A stretch of DNA of 64,000 bases from Sporomusa acidovorans (GCF_900101845.1 NZ_FNAM01000001.1:357003-421002), one strand, 5' to 3'; positions 25,330 through 35,527 are shown, numbered from the stretch's first letter. The notes: generated from the letters alone by a model not told the origin. Translations and numbers: made by a program.

Positions 25330-26670
25330 TCAACAAGATTTTGACTGATCTGTCGCTTCCAGGGACTTGTTCATGGTCTCTTCACCCAGGACCAGTACAT
25401 TTAAGGCAATAAAGATTAATACACCGGCAAACATCGCAAACACCAGCGAGAACTTGTCCGGACCGGTAAACATCGCACCAACTACCAGCGGTGCCAGCAT
25501 ACCGCCAATACGTCCGAACGCACCGGCCCAGCCAGTACCGGAAGCACGGGCCTCGGTGGGATACAATTCCGGTGTATAGGTATACATCAGCCCCCAGGCA
25601 CCCAGGTTAAAGAACGACATCAGGCAGCCCCAAATCAGAATTTCGTTCCAGGTAGCTGCCGTCCCAAACATATAGGCCGTACCGGCACATAGAATAAGGA
25701 AGGCCGATATCGTTGGCTTACGGCCAATCTTATCAACAAGTGCGGCCGCAGTAAAATAGCCGGGAATTTGGGCTAAAGTCATCCACAATACGAATTCGAA
25801 AGACTGAACCATACTGTGCCCCGCTTTAACAAGCAGCGTAGGCAGCCACATGAAAATTCCGTAATAAGAGAATACGACACCAAACCACAAAATCCACAGA
25901 CATATTGTTTTTTTGAGATAAGGACCCGTAAACAATTTGGCAAGGGAAAATACACTTTTAGCAGGTGCCGCCACGTCGGATTCTTGCGGAGGCTCGCCGC
26001 AGGGCACGCCCAGTGAGCGTTCAACACTACACACTAATTCGTGTGCTTGTTGGAGTTGGCCCTTTTTGATAAGATAGTGGGCCGATTCCGGCACATGCCA
26101 CCACAAATAAAACACCCAAATTACTGGGAACGCGCCGACATAGAAGGCAAGCTGCCAGCCGTATTTAGGAATAACAAGGTAGGAAATAATTGCCGCTGCC
26201 AGCCAGCCGAACGCCCACGAACTTTCTAACAAGACAATCATCCGGCCGCGATATTTGGTCGGTGAATACTCACTCATTAACGTTACAGCAACCGGCACCT
26301 GGCCGCCAAGACCAAAACCAACGATAAAGCGAAATACCAATAGGGATTCATAGCTCCAGGCAAACCCGCAGGCGCCGGTTCCCAGACCGTATATAAGCAA
26401 AGTTGCCGCCAGCACTTTTTTGCGCCCCATGTAATCCGCCAGCGTACCGGCCAAAGCGGCACCCACGGCCATGCCTACTAAGCCCATGCTGCCGATAAAG
26501 CCTATTTGGGCGGAACTAAGCTGCCAAATTGCCATCAATTTGGGCAGCACAAAGGAAACAATCCCCGTATCCATCGCATCAAATGCCCAGCCCACAGCAA
26601 TAATACCTAACAAACGCCAGTGCCATTTCCCTAATGGCAGGTTTTCTAAACGTTGTGTAACACTTGCCAT
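25330..26670 (-). CDS. MFS transporter, probable nicotinate permease (NiaP-like)
   Basis: This 446-residue permease of twelve predicted helices has the MFS signature between helices 2 and 3 (GTLADYMGRKKV) and the acid-symporter-type start GWAFDAMDTG. The NiaP niacin transporters of Bacillus and others share this pattern (W-x-F-D-A-x-D). With its place between ndhM and hnr, uptake of nicotinate is the most economical role. A close paralogue is encoded at 42.2-43.5 kb. Confidence 0.85.
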   Translation of the reverse strand: MASVTQRLENLPLGKWHWRLLGIIAVGWAFDAMDTGIVSFVLPKLMAIWQLSSAQIGFIGSMGLVGMAVGAALAGTLADYMGRKKVLAATLLIYGLGTGACGFAWSYESLLVFRFIVGFGLGGQVPVAVTLMSEYSPTKYRGRMIVLLESSWAFGWLAAAIISYLVIPKYGWQLAFYVGAFPVIWVFYLWWHVPESAHYLIKKGQLQQAHELVCSVERSLGVPCGEPPQESDVAAPAKSVFSLAKLFTGPYLKKTICLWILWFGVVFSYYGIFMWLPTLLVKAGHSMVQSFEFVLWMTLAQIPGYFTAAALVDKIGRKPTISAFLILCAGTAYMFGTAATWNEILIWGCLMSFFNLGAWGLMYTYTPELYPTEARASGTGWAGAFGRIGGMLAPLVVGAMFTGPDKFSLVFAMFAGVLIFIALNVLVLGEETMNKSLEATDQSKSC

Positions 26671-26703
26671 TTTTTTCTCTCCCCCTTTTATTGCATTTCT
26701 AAC

Positions 26704-27711
26704 TCAACATTCATCGTGCTTCCCAGGTTGCCGCCCTTTTTCCGCCAAAGCAGCCAATACTTTTTCCGGCGTAATCGGCAAACTATAAATTCTGACGCCA
26801 ATAGCGTCATATACTGCATTGGCTATAGCAGCCGCCGTAGGAATCAGTGCCGGCTCCCCCACACCCTTAGCGCCGAACGGGCCGGATGGCTCATGTTCTT
26901 CAACAATAATGGTTTCAATTTCCGGGGCATCCAGCGCTGTCGGAATCAGATAGGAATCAAAATTGGCATTCTTTATCATGCCGTTCTGTACATGAATTTC
27001 CTCAAGAACACCAAAGCTCATGCCCATCAAGCCGCCGCCTTCAATTTGCCCTTCAACCTGCCGCGGATTGATGGCCTTCCCCACATCATGGGCCGCCACT
27101 ACTCTGGTAACATCAATCTTGCCGGTTCCGGTATCAACCTCAATCTCCACAACCTGAGTGGCAAAAGCATACGTACCAAAAGGCCGTCCCTGCCCGGTTT
27201 CCGGATCAAGCCTGGTTGTATCGGGGTTAAACCAGCCATGGCCGAGTGTTAAAATCCCCTTGCTCCGGCATGTCGCGATAACATTTTTAACTAGTAATTC
27301 GGTTTTATGGCCGTTCACACAGACATAGCCATCGGCAAAGCTAATTTCGGCTTCACGTACCGTTAATGCTTGCGCGGCTTCGCTGACAACATTTCTTTTA
27401 GCTTCTTTTGCGGCTAATCTAACCGCATTGCCGGAAATGTAAGTTTGGCGACTCGCCGATGTCGCGCCGCCATCCGGCGTCACAAATGTATCGGCAGAAA
27501 TAACGGTTATCATGTCGTAGGGAACGCCTAATTCTTCGCCGACGATTTGCGCTAATACGGTATCCGATCCTTGTCCTATATCGGCGCAACCCGACAAAAC
27601 ATTAACGGACCCGTCACTATGCCATTCCACGTAGGCACCTGACGGATTAGGCAGCCCGGTATTGCCGATGCCATACCACATACAGCCAATTCCTACACCT
27701 CTTTTTTTCAT
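26704..27711 (-). CDS. ndhM: Nicotinate dehydrogenase medium molybdopterin subunit
   Basis: NdhM is the C-terminal half of a xanthine-dehydrogenase-type molybdopterin subunit, encoded separately as in E. barkeri (about 37 kDa there). The 335 residues include the cofactor-binding ADIGQGSDTV loop, the SASRQTYISGNA segment and the PFGAKGVGEPAL motif, whose Glu is the catalytic base for hydroxylation of the ring carbon next to nitrogen. It overlaps ndhL by four bases (ATGA), consistent with translational coupling of the two halves. Confidence 0.93.
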   Translation of the reverse strand: MKKRGVGIGCMWYGIGNTGLPNPSGAYVEWHSDGSVNVLSGCADIGQGSDTVLAQIVGEELGVPYDMITVISADTFVTPDGGATSASRQTYISGNAVRLAAKEAKRNVVSEAAQALTVREAEISFADGYVCVNGHKTELLVKNVIATCRSKGILTLGHGWFNPDTTRLDPETGQGRPFGTYAFATQVVEIEVDTGTGKIDVTRVVAAHDVGKAINPRQVEGQIEGGGLMGMSFGVLEEIHVQNGMIKNANFDSYLIPTALDAPEIETIIVEEHEPSGPFGAKGVGEPALIPTAAAIANAVYDAIGVRIYSLPITPEKVLAALAEKGRQPGKHDEC

Positions 27712-28982
27712 GGCTTCCCCTCCTGCTTAACCGCCGGACTCAGTATGCCTGCCTGTTTCACGGCCTGCTTAAGGGTTTCTATGATCCCCACACTATCCTG
27801 CATCAATTGTCCGGTAGCCGTAAGGCTGCCACGGACAAGGGCATTGCGCAAGCGAATCTCCAAAGGCGTAATTCCTAATTTTTCGGCCAGCAGATTCATC
27901 TGCGATTCATGGGCGAAAGCTACCTGCGGCACCCCAAAACCACGCATCGCGCCCGCCATAGGATTATTCGTATAAACGCCATAAGCATCTACCCATACGT
28001 TAGGTACTTCATAAGGTCCGGTAGCATGTACGGCCGCCCGTGTCAGGACGCCGGGACCATACGACGCATAGGCCCCCGTATCGCCGACAATTTTAGCCTT
28101 AAGTGCCGTAAGTTTACCATTCTTCGTTGCCCCGGTTTTATATTCCATATAGTAGGGATGCCGCTTGCTGGAACATATCATCGATTCTTCCCGGTCATAA
28201 ACAAGTTTTACCGGACGCCCCGTATAGTAAGCGAGCAAGGCGATATAGCACTGCACCGATATGTCTAATTTACCGCCGAATCCCCCGCCGGTAACGGTCT
28301 GGATAATCCGCACACGGCTGGCATCCATGTTCATTGTCCGGGCAACTTCGCCCCGGTCGTAATGAGCATTCTGGGTTGATACCCACAGGGTAATATCTGT
28401 CCCATTGTATTCCGCTACGCCGGCTTCAGGCTCAATGAAGGAATGCGCAACCTGTTGCGTGCGATAGACATTTTCCACAATGATATCTGCCGCGGCAAAT
28501 CCTGCCTCGATATCTCCTTTGCGAATTTTTTGCAAACAAAGAATATTGCTGGCATGAACAAGAGGCGCTCCCGGCTGCATGGCTTCCAGCGGATCAAACA
28601 CCGGCGGCAATTCTTTGAGTTTAACTTCAATTAAATTCACAGCCTCTGCTGCCGCTTTTTCCGATTCCGCCGCAACCAGGGCAATGGCGTCACCGATTCT
28701 ACAAATTTTGTCTTTCACCAAAACCGGCTCATCTTTAACAATAATTCCATTATTATTGGTCCCCGGGATATCGTTTGCCGTCAACACTTTAACTACTCCC
28801 GGATACGCCGCAGCCTGGCGTGTATCGATCGCTTCCACCATAGCGTGCGGGACCTTGCTGCGCAGCACTTTTGCATGTAACATGCCCGGGCGCTTAATAT
28901 CAGCGGCAAAAATGGCTTTTCCTGTTACTTTGTACAGCGCGTCTTTTCGGATAACCGAAGCCCCAACACCCGTTCCCTCCAT
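27708..28982 (-). CDS. ndhL: Nicotinate dehydrogenase large molybdopterin subunit
   Basis: NdhL is the N-terminal half of the split molybdopterin subunit that hydroxylates nicotinate to 6-hydroxynicotinate. The 424 residues show an a/b hammerhead (about 12-120, starting VTGKAIFAADI), the GGGFGGK motif (about 240) and NNPMAGAMRGFG near residue 350, which lines the Mo pocket. The length equals that of E. barkeri NdhL (about 50 kDa). All other family members fuse this to the NdhM part. Confidence 0.93.
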   Translation of the reverse strand: MEGTGVGASVIRKDALYKVTGKAIFAADIKRPGMLHAKVLRSKVPHAMVEAIDTRQAAAYPGVVKVLTANDIPGTNNNGIIVKDEPVLVKDKICRIGDAIALVAAESEKAAAEAVNLIEVKLKELPPVFDPLEAMQPGAPLVHASNILCLQKIRKGDIEAGFAAADIIVENVYRTQQVAHSFIEPEAGVAEYNGTDITLWVSTQNAHYDRGEVARTMNMDASRVRIIQTVTGGGFGGKLDISVQCYIALLAYYTGRPVKLVYDREESMICSSKRHPYYMEYKTGATKNGKLTALKAKIVGDTGAYASYGPGVLTRAAVHATGPYEVPNVWVDAYGVYTNNPMAGAMRGFGVPQVAFAHESQMNLLAEKLGITPLEIRLRNALVRGSLTATGQLMQDSVGIIETLKQAVKQAGILSPAVKQEGKP

Positions 28983-28997
28983 TAATCATTCTCCTTT

Positions 28998-29465
28998 CTA
29001 AGCGTTGGCAGCCGCTTCTACAGAGTCAACTATTTTTTTATAGCCGGTGCACCGGCACAGGTTCCCGGAAATGGCTGTTTGTATTTCCTCCCGCGTAGGC
29101 CGGGGATTTTTATCCAGCAGCGCCTTGGCCGACATGAGCATTCCCGGAGTGCAAAAGCCGCACTGTACGGCGCCATAATCAAGAAACGCTTGTTGCAAGG
29201 CGCTAATTTCTCCTGTACTGATTCCCTCGACCGTAGTAATTTCCGCCCCATCAACCGTTGCCGCCAGCACCAGACAAGAATTGACCGTACTTCCATCCAT
29301 AATCACTGTACAGGCACCGCATTCGCCGACGTTGCATCCCTTCTTCGTGCCGGTAAGATTGAGGTCATCACGCAAAAAGTCTACGAGTAACCGATCAGTA
29401 GGTACTTCTGCCGAAACCCTTTGACCATTCAAGCTGAAACTAATCTTGCTTTTTTCCATTTTCAC
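28998..29465 (-). CDS. ndhS: Nicotinate dehydrogenase [2Fe-2S] subunit
   Basis: The small subunit carries two [2Fe-2S] clusters that link the Mo centre to FAD. The 155-residue protein has the plant-type ferredoxin Cys motif GCNVGECGAC (with a fourth Cys about 12 residues on) and the helical-bundle motif CGFCTPGM...CRCTGY. GAGGTG lies before the start codon. It is the first of the ndhSLM group and follows a 188-base gap with stable hairpins. Confidence 0.95.
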   Translation of the reverse strand: MKMEKSKISFSLNGQRVSAEVPTDRLLVDFLRDDLNLTGTKKGCNVGECGACTVIMDGSTVNSCLVLAATVDGAEITTVEGISTGEISALQQAFLDYGAVQCGFCTPGMLMSAKALLDKNPRPTREEIQTAISGNLCRCTGYKKIVDSVEAAANA

Positions 29466-29593
29466 CTCTCCAATAGCAAATAATTAGATAATTGAAAAGC
29501 TGACAGTAAGAAAGTGCTACTCATTTCACCATGGTATACAGCTTCTTCATCATAATCGGCGAGTCAAGACTCCCGCCTCTATAGACGGCGTCA

Positions 29594-29649
29594 GTTCAGG
29601 TGGAATTGCCTCTCCACCTGAACCCCCGACGTTTCAGCTTTGCTGAAAC
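29594..29649. repeat. Two hairpins between dml and ndhS
   Basis: A perfect 11-pair stem (GTTCAGGTGGA/TCCACCTGAAC, 29594-29623) is followed by a perfect eight-pair stem (GTTTCAGC/GCTGAAAC, 29631-29649) that starts five bases after the dml stop. Neither has a T run on the minus strand. They may protect mRNA ends or attenuate transcription inside the operon. No clear promoter is visible between them and ndhS. Confidence 0.6.
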
Positions 29650-29653
29650 AAGC

Positions 29654-30529
29654 TCACTTAGTAAGCTTAGGTAAGTATTCATCTTCCAGCTGACGAATTT
29701 TCGGCAAACCAATCAGTTCGTTAAATTGGCTAAAGGGAATCATTTTATCAATAAATTCTTGCGTTGTTCCTTTATCTTTCAGTTCGTTCATCAAATTAAA
29801 CATCGCCTGCGCCGTAACATAGGTTGATGCCGTAGGATAAATTACCAGATTATAGCCGATCTTTTCCAGTTCACTGGTATTCAGCAGCGGTGTACGGCCC
29901 CCCTCAACCATATTGGCCAATACCGGAACCTGGAAACTGGACGTAATGCTTTTCATCTCTTCTATATTTTCCGGTGATTCAATAAACAGAACATCGGCGC
30001 CGGCTTCTTCATAAGCCTTCCCCCGGCGTATCGCTTCCTCGATACCCAGAGTTGTCCTGGCGTCAGTGCGCGCGAGAATAACAAAGTCCGGATCCCTGCG
30101 GGCCGCCACTGCGGCTTTTATTTTTCCAACCATTTCTTCGCTGGGTATAACCTGACGCCCAGTCATATGGCCACATTTTTTGGGAGCTACCTGATCTTCC
30201 AGTTGAATAGCGGCCGCACCATTCTCCTCGTACATGCTGACAGTACGCATTAAGGTTACGGCATTGCCAAAACCGGTATCGCCGTCGGCGATTACCGGTA
30301 TATCTACCGAGTGCACAAAATTGCGGACCCGTTCGGCCATTTCCGTCATGGTCAAAAGTCCGACGTCAGGCATCCCTAGATGACTTGCCGCCTGACCATA
30401 CCCGGTAAAATAGATCGCCTCAAAACCAACCTTCGCAATAATTTTAGCCGTTAGAGCATCATGCGCTCCCGGGGCGATAAGAATTTGTTTTCTGCTTAAT
30501 AATTGTCGTAATTGTGTAGTTTTTTTCAT
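29654..30529 (-). CDS. dml: 2,3-dimethylmalate lyase
   Basis: Dml cleaves (2R,3S)-2,3-dimethylmalate to propionate and pyruvate, the last step of nicotinate fermentation. The 291-residue protein belongs to the PEP mutase/isocitrate lyase superfamily. Visible features are the PGAHDALTAKI start, the metal-binding DGDTGFGN motif and the active-site loop with KKCGH, whose Cys is the general acid. Methylisocitrate lyase is the nearest alternative, but the operon context decides. A 20-base gap separates it from the mutL-type gene. Confidence 0.93.
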   Translation of the reverse strand: MKKTTQLRQLLSRKQILIAPGAHDALTAKIIAKVGFEAIYFTGYGQAASHLGMPDVGLLTMTEMAERVRNFVHSVDIPVIADGDTGFGNAVTLMRTVSMYEENGAAAIQLEDQVAPKKCGHMTGRQVIPSEEMVGKIKAAVAARRDPDFVILARTDARTTLGIEEAIRRGKAYEEAGADVLFIESPENIEEMKSITSSFQVPVLANMVEGGRTPLLNTSELEKIGYNLVIYPTASTYVTAQAMFNLMNELKDKGTTQEFIDKMIPFSQFNELIGLPKIRQLEDEYLPKLTK

Positions 30530-30549
30530 ACTTTTCTCCTCTATATCGC

Positions 30550-32004
30550 TTAGTCTGCCAGTCCAAAATGCCGCTTGGCCAAACGCAATGCTTGCGTAGG
30601 CCTGTATTCAGCCAGTAAGCCGATTGCATATAGCAAATAAGTTTTATCAATGATTACCCTAATATTTTCCTTAGGTAATAAAGATATGCCGGGATTATGT
30701 ACAGCGTCCCGGATAATGGCCGCTGCTTCGTCAGTTGATAAGCTTGTAAAAATACCGCCAACCGCAATTACTGCTTTGATTCTGCGCAAATCTCTCCCGA
30801 CCGGAGTACCCGGTACAATACCCATGACCGGATCAAAACTCTGAGCGATATAACCGGCGTGGCGTTTGAAGGCAATTTCCACAGCCGCCCCGGCCATAGC
30901 CCGGTCAAATAATTTATCCTGGTTAGACATAGCCAGGTATTCCGGATTGGCCTCCAGTTGAGCGGCATAGCCATGCAAAGATTTTTCCAAGGACTCCCCT
31001 TCCAGGCCGGCACGGGCGAGAATCGCCTTTTCCCCGGCAGCCTCAAGGATTCCCCGTGCACTTACCCGTAACCCTAAGTTACCCTCCACGGTACGATAGG
31101 ACAATTGCTTTTCATTGGTGACGATCAAGCCCTTTTCTTCTATCGACAATTCTTCCAAATAAGGCAAAACAGAATGAATATCGGTGGTTGCTCCGCCTAG
31201 ATCAACAACGGCCAGATTACCGATGCCCTTTTCCTCGCGCGTGCCTTTCGCCATTAGCTCTGTGGCTAAGAGCACCGCTCCCGGGGTAGGAATCACCTTC
31301 TTAACCGTCAAACGCTCCATTAACTTGCCAAGCCCTTTGGCTTCCGTAATCTGATGGATAAACTGCTCGTGAATAGCCTCGCGCGCCGGCTTAACGTTTA
31401 AGCTGTGAATCGTGGGCATAACATTGGCAACACGAATTGTACGAATCCCTGCCTGCTGAAGAATCGCCTCGACTTGCGGCTGTATGCTGACATTGCCGGC
31501 AAGCACAACTACCGCGTTAACCTTACTGTCCACAATCAACCGCGCATCTTCCAGGAGAGATGCTTGATTGCCGCCGTCAGTACCACCGGCTAACAGAATA
31601 ATGTCCGGACGAATCTCACATAGCATTTCCAGTTTATTTTCCGGCTTGTCTTCAAATGACATGACCTCTAAGACCCTGGCTCCGGCATTCATCGCCACTT
31701 CTTTCGCCGCTTTAGCCGTAACCCGGGGCATAAAACCCATGGCTACCATCCGCAGGCCGCCGGCCGCACTGCTTGTCGCCTGGACATTACGGGCCGTAAT
31801 GGTTTTGGCGTTAAGAGCCGCCGCCAGCCCGTCCAAGGCCGCGCCCAAACCCCGGTTAATATCTTTTACGGTTGTAGGGGCCTGCGCTCTGGCCAGCCAG
31901 ACCAATTCGCCCGCTACATTATCCATTGCGGTCGCTTTGGTAAAAGTACTGCCAACATCAAACAAGATTGTATCAATCAGCTTTTCGTTCACTATACTCA
32001 TCAT
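30550..32004 (-). CDS. MutL/GlmL family protein, probable B12-mutase reactivase
   Basis: The 484-residue protein is an actin-like ATPase of the GlmL/MutL family. DVGSTFTKA near the N-terminus is the phosphate-1 loop, LAGGTDGGN lies in the middle and VVDLGGATTDI is the second phosphate loop. GlmL accompanies glutamate mutase and is thought to exchange damaged coenzyme B12. Lying ten bases after mii and directly downstream of mgm-mii, it is the natural candidate to reactivate 2-methyleneglutarate mutase. The function is inferred from family and position. Confidence 0.85.
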   Translation of the reverse strand: MMSIVNEKLIDTILFDVGSTFTKATAMDNVAGELVWLARAQAPTTVKDINRGLGAALDGLAAALNAKTITARNVQATSSAAGGLRMVAMGFMPRVTAKAAKEVAMNAGARVLEVMSFEDKPENKLEMLCEIRPDIILLAGGTDGGNQASLLEDARLIVDSKVNAVVVLAGNVSIQPQVEAILQQAGIRTIRVANVMPTIHSLNVKPAREAIHEQFIHQITEAKGLGKLMERLTVKKVIPTPGAVLLATELMAKGTREEKGIGNLAVVDLGGATTDIHSVLPYLEELSIEEKGLIVTNEKQLSYRTVEGNLGLRVSARGILEAAGEKAILARAGLEGESLEKSLHGYAAQLEANPEYLAMSNQDKLFDRAMAGAAVEIAFKRHAGYIAQSFDPVMGIVPGTPVGRDLRRIKAVIAVGGIFTSLSTDEAAAIIRDAVHNPGISLLPKENIRVIIDKTYLLYAIGLLAEYRPTQALRLAKRHFGLAD

Positions 32005-32013
32005 AGCCCCCGC

Positions 32014-33156
32014 TTATCTACCTACATATACATTGCCGTCCATAATCCGCCTTGCCGTCCGGGACATTGCCGCCCGCGTCAATACTAAGTTACTTTCCCG
32101 TTTTTCGGTTGCAACCTCAACTTCAATAATACCGGCCGGATGGCCAAACTTGATAACCGGTTTATTACTAGCGCTGGCAAGTTCATTAACAACCGTGCCG
32201 GGAATCTTGGCCGCTACGCCCGTACAAATCGTACCGGTCCCGGCGTAGGTTTTATGCATAACCTGCATAAACATTAACCGGGAAACAAAATCCATTTCCG
32301 CCGCTTTGATAATCTGACCGGTGGTAAAATCCTGGTAATCCGTTGCCGGGCTGACAAAAGCCAGCATGGGAAAAGCCGGAATACGTTGTAAGGCATCCTC
32401 AAGATTTTTAGCCATGCCAATTTTTACCGCCGCCGTGCCGCGGATTTTTTCCAGCAAATTAAGCATATCCGGCCGGCTGCCCAGTTCCTTCGGCGTCTCG
32501 ATTCCGGTCAGGCCGATGTCTTTCGCCCTTACAAAAATAACAACATTAGCCGCGTCAACGATACTGGCAACCACTTGGCCAAACCCCTCTACCACAAGCA
32601 CGTCCGTACTATTGCCGGTGGGCAGCAATTTACCGGTAACCGCGCCGGCGGTATCGGAATAGTCAAGCATAATCTTTGCTCCTGTTCCCGGCACACCGGC
32701 AATCACGTGCTCGCCGGTTACCGCAGCCTTGCCCGCCACCGTTGGTACCTCGGCGACAATAATTTTACCGGTATTGGTATTGTGGATGCGAACCCTGGTA
32801 ACGCCTTCCGTGGCAGTAACCAGACCTTCATCAATGGCGAACGGACCTACCCCGGCGGAAATATTGCCGCAGTTTCCACTGTAATCAATATATTTGGCAG
32901 TAATGCTGACCTGGCCAAAGGTATAATCGACATCCGCATCCGGACGGGAAGGCGGGCCGATAATGGCGCATTTGCTGGTAAGCGGGTCAGCGCCGCCCAA
33001 TCCGTCAATTTGCCGGACATCAGGACTGCCAAAAATTTTACAAATTAAGTCATCCCGTTCACAGTTATTCTTTGGCAAATCGGCGGCTTTCAGATAGATG
33101 CCTTTGCTGGTGCCGCCCCGTAAAATTACACATGGTACTTTCATCGTCTGACCCAT
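32014..33156 (-). CDS. mii: 3-methylitaconate isomerase
   Basis: Mii moves the double bond of (R)-3-methylitaconate to give 2,3-dimethylmaleate. The 380-residue protein is of the PrpF/diaminopimelate-epimerase-like fold, with the family start VPCVILRGGTSKGIYL and the SGNCGNISAGVGPFAI block carrying an active-site Cys. The length agrees with the E. barkeri enzyme. Its ATG shares one base with the mgm stop, indicating tight coupling. Confidence 0.93.
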   Translation of the reverse strand: MGQTMKVPCVILRGGTSKGIYLKAADLPKNNCERDDLICKIFGSPDVRQIDGLGGADPLTSKCAIIGPPSRPDADVDYTFGQVSITAKYIDYSGNCGNISAGVGPFAIDEGLVTATEGVTRVRIHNTNTGKIIVAEVPTVAGKAAVTGEHVIAGVPGTGAKIMLDYSDTAGAVTGKLLPTGNSTDVLVVEGFGQVVASIVDAANVVIFVRAKDIGLTGIETPKELGSRPDMLNLLEKIRGTAAVKIGMAKNLEDALQRIPAFPMLAFVSPATDYQDFTTGQIIKAAEMDFVSRLMFMQVMHKTYAGTGTICTGVAAKIPGTVVNELASASNKPVIKFGHPAGIIEVEVATEKRESNLVLTRAAMSRTARRIMDGNVYVGR

Positions 33157-35003
33157 TATTTATCTGCCTCCTCAACATGTTCTTGCACCCATTGAACAAC
33201 GTCAGCCGGATCCGTTCCGGGACCAAAATAGGCATCCACCCCCAGGAAATCGGTACCTTCCTGCTTAATTTTCTGTTCTACCGCCTCATGTTCTTCCTCT
33301 TTTTCAGCAATTCGTCCGCCGGAAATTAAGGCGGTCTCTTTTCTTATACCAAGCTGTTCCATTCTGGCATTAACCCGTGGATAAAGCGCCGTTCCCAAGC
33401 CAAGCAAGTTTGTCACACCGATAACCTGGGCTTTGGCTTCCGCGGCAACTTCCGCCACTGTTTCCGGCAAATTCATGCCTCTTAGATAAATCACTTCGAA
33501 ACCGGCCTTTGCCAACGCTTCGCGAATCGTATTTATGCCAACTACATGGGCGTCAGCCCCAACTGTTGCTAATACAATCTTGGACTTTTTGCTCACTTGT
33601 ACCGGCTTGTCAACCTCTACCGGCTCGGTTGTAAACGTAAGATAGGTTTCGTCGATACTGTTTGGGCCATAACCGGGCACATACCGGCGAATGCCATCTT
33701 TGTCCCGGTGAGTACGCACGCCGCGTTTAAGATCCCAGCCACCGGCCCGCGGTGCATCCATTATGCCATTTTTGCCTGCGGAAACAATGAGGCCAATCAG
33801 CTCGTCAGCAGCGTAGTTACGCCAAAAATCCGGTGTAATATCTTGGGGGGCCAGCATTCCATCCCGCTGCAATACAGCAGATAGCACCGCCATTGCCTCG
33901 GTAATGATTGTTTCTTTCCGCGCATCGATAGCAGGATGCTGGATATCAATACTGGCTGTATTAGTAAACACATTGTGAGAAGCCCAAATGGCCTTGGCCA
34001 TGGAAGCACCTGTCGGTATACCAACAGACTCCGCTGCTTTCGGGCGGTAGAAATTAGCACCGCCTAAGCGCGCACTGATCGCCATACGGGCAAAATGCGC
34101 CTGCTCGGCTACAAGATCTGCCGGCGGATTTTGGAATGTTTCCGGAACGACGACCAACGAACCGCTCCACATAGTTTCTTTAAAAGCCCGCATCACCGCA
34201 AGATCGGCCAACAGATTAATACCGGCAACATTCATCTGTAAGGCGCTCAGTTCTTTGGGCAAGCCGGCCAAAACTGCCAATCCTTCCGACAATAGGCACA
34301 TGGCCAAAGCCATACCGTCTGTCCCGCCGATATTATTCAAATGTTTATGGGAATCGGTCTGGACAAAGATATTGTTTTCCGCACAAATTTGCAGCGCCCG
34401 GTAACCATTAAGAACTTTTGTTTTATAATCGTGAATTCCCCGTCCGCCAAAATGGACGTGAATTACCGGACCGATATCTGTACCGTCAAAGCCGGCAATC
34501 AGAGCATTAATAATCGATAAATGCGGTGTATCGCCGGTAGCGTTGATCCTCATCGGATGTTTGCTGCCGCCGCCCAATTGTACCAATTTTCGTTCCCCTG
34601 CAGGCGTAATGCCGCCTTTACCGCGCGACTGCTCAATGAGTTCTTCCCCGTCAAGCGGGTCGATGTGGCGGGTAGCTTCCGAATGGACAAAATGGAAGAT
34701 CGTCTCGCCGAACTGTTCGGCTCCCTCGTACATAGCCAACGATTCTTTATAGGTTTCCTCTGCGGAATTACGGCCAAGAATGGGGTTCATTACGGGAATA
34801 CCTGTCTGCGCCGCCTTTTGCGCCAACTCCCAAATCCGATAACCGCTGCGTTCTACGCCGGCTACAATCCGCGGGTAGGCTAAAGGCAGACCGGTTACAT
34901 CGCCGCTTTTAGTCACCTGCGGCATAGGTACCTGAAAAACTTTCTCATAGGCACGCACGCGTTCTTGATCGGCAATAATAATTTCTTTTGTTTTTTTCTG
35001 CAT
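33156..35003 (-). CDS. mgm: 2-methyleneglutarate mutase (coenzyme B12-dependent)
   Basis: Mgm rearranges the carbon skeleton of 2-methyleneglutarate to (R)-3-methylitaconate using adenosylcobalamin. The 615-residue protein combines a glutamate-mutase-like barrel (residues about 1-470) with a C-terminal B12-binding domain. The latter contains the cobalt-ligand motif DAHVVG (about residue 487) and the later GLGTA and SGGRI loops of the DxHxxG...SxL...GG pattern. E. barkeri Mgm has the same single-chain layout. A MutL-type repair protein is encoded two genes downstream. Confidence 0.95.
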   Translation of the reverse strand: MQKKTKEIIIADQERVRAYEKVFQVPMPQVTKSGDVTGLPLAYPRIVAGVERSGYRIWELAQKAAQTGIPVMNPILGRNSAEETYKESLAMYEGAEQFGETIFHFVHSEATRHIDPLDGEELIEQSRGKGGITPAGERKLVQLGGGSKHPMRINATGDTPHLSIINALIAGFDGTDIGPVIHVHFGGRGIHDYKTKVLNGYRALQICAENNIFVQTDSHKHLNNIGGTDGMALAMCLLSEGLAVLAGLPKELSALQMNVAGINLLADLAVMRAFKETMWSGSLVVVPETFQNPPADLVAEQAHFARMAISARLGGANFYRPKAAESVGIPTGASMAKAIWASHNVFTNTASIDIQHPAIDARKETIITEAMAVLSAVLQRDGMLAPQDITPDFWRNYAADELIGLIVSAGKNGIMDAPRAGGWDLKRGVRTHRDKDGIRRYVPGYGPNSIDETYLTFTTEPVEVDKPVQVSKKSKIVLATVGADAHVVGINTIREALAKAGFEVIYLRGMNLPETVAEVAAEAKAQVIGVTNLLGLGTALYPRVNARMEQLGIRKETALISGGRIAEKEEEHEAVEQKIKQEGTDFLGVDAYFGPGTDPADVVQWVQEHVEEADK

Positions 35004-35008
35004 TTGTT

Positions 35009-35527
35009 CTACTCCTCCCGTTCTTGTTGCAATTGCTGTCTAACCTTCGGTATCAGCCCCCCGGCCTGTAAGATAGCCAGCACATTATCACCCGGACGCT
35101 GTCCCCTGATAACGGTTTTATCAGGCAAGGTAACTTCACCGGCCGCAAGATCTACAATAATTTCGTCACCATTCTTTACCTTGCCGATAATGTCAGCAGC
35201 CATGATTGGGAGTCCTATATTTATTGAATTGCGGCGAAAAATCCTGGCAAATGACCGGGCGATAATCGCCCCGACCCCTGCCGCTTGCAGTGCCACCGGT
35301 GCCTGTTCACGGCTGGAACCCGCCCCAAAGTTGTTTCCGGCAATAATAATGTCACCGGCGTTTACTCGGCTGGCAAAATCGGGAATAGCACTGCCGGCAA
35401 GAGCGTGAAACTTAAGTTGTTCTTGCGGATAAGCCATAGCATAACCAGGCAGTATCTGGTCAGTATCAATGTTATCCCCCAAGCACCATACGCGCCCGCA
35501 AACAGTCAGCTTACCATCCATACTCAT
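35009..35527 (-). CDS. dmdB: 2,3-dimethylmaleate hydratase small subunit
   Basis: DmdB is the swivelling domain of an aconitase-type hydratase that adds water to 2,3-dimethylmaleate. The 172-residue protein resembles LeuD, with [11 protein letters not shown] near the start and the substrate-binding [12 protein letters not shown] motif. It overlaps dmdA by four bases. In another context it would be called isopropylmalate isomerase, but no leu genes are present. Confidence 0.92.
   Translation of the reverse strand: MSMDGKLTVCGRVWCLGDNIDTDQILPGYAMAYPQEQLKFHALAGSAIPDFASRVNAGDIIIAGNNFGAGSSREQAPVALQAAGVGAIIARSFARIFRRNSINIGLPIMAADIIGKVKNGDEIIVDLAAGEVTLPDKTVIRGQRPGDNVLAILQAGGLIPKVRQQLQQEREE

Noticed and set aside
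29466..29593. Internal promoter before ndhS
   Set aside because: A TTGACT is present but no -10 at proper spacing, and no GG-N10-GC; left unassigned.
29654..30529. Methylisocitrate lyase (prpB)
   Set aside because: Same superfamily, but no other methylcitrate cycle gene is present and the operon supplies dimethylmalate.
31568..32248. 226-residue plus-strand open frame
   Set aside because: Antisense across the mutL-type/mii junction; both minus-strand genes are well supported.
32014..33156. PrpF aconitate isomerase of the methylcitrate pathway
   Set aside because: The PrpF fold is present, but the gene is translationally coupled to the B12 mutase, as expected for 3-methylitaconate isomerase.
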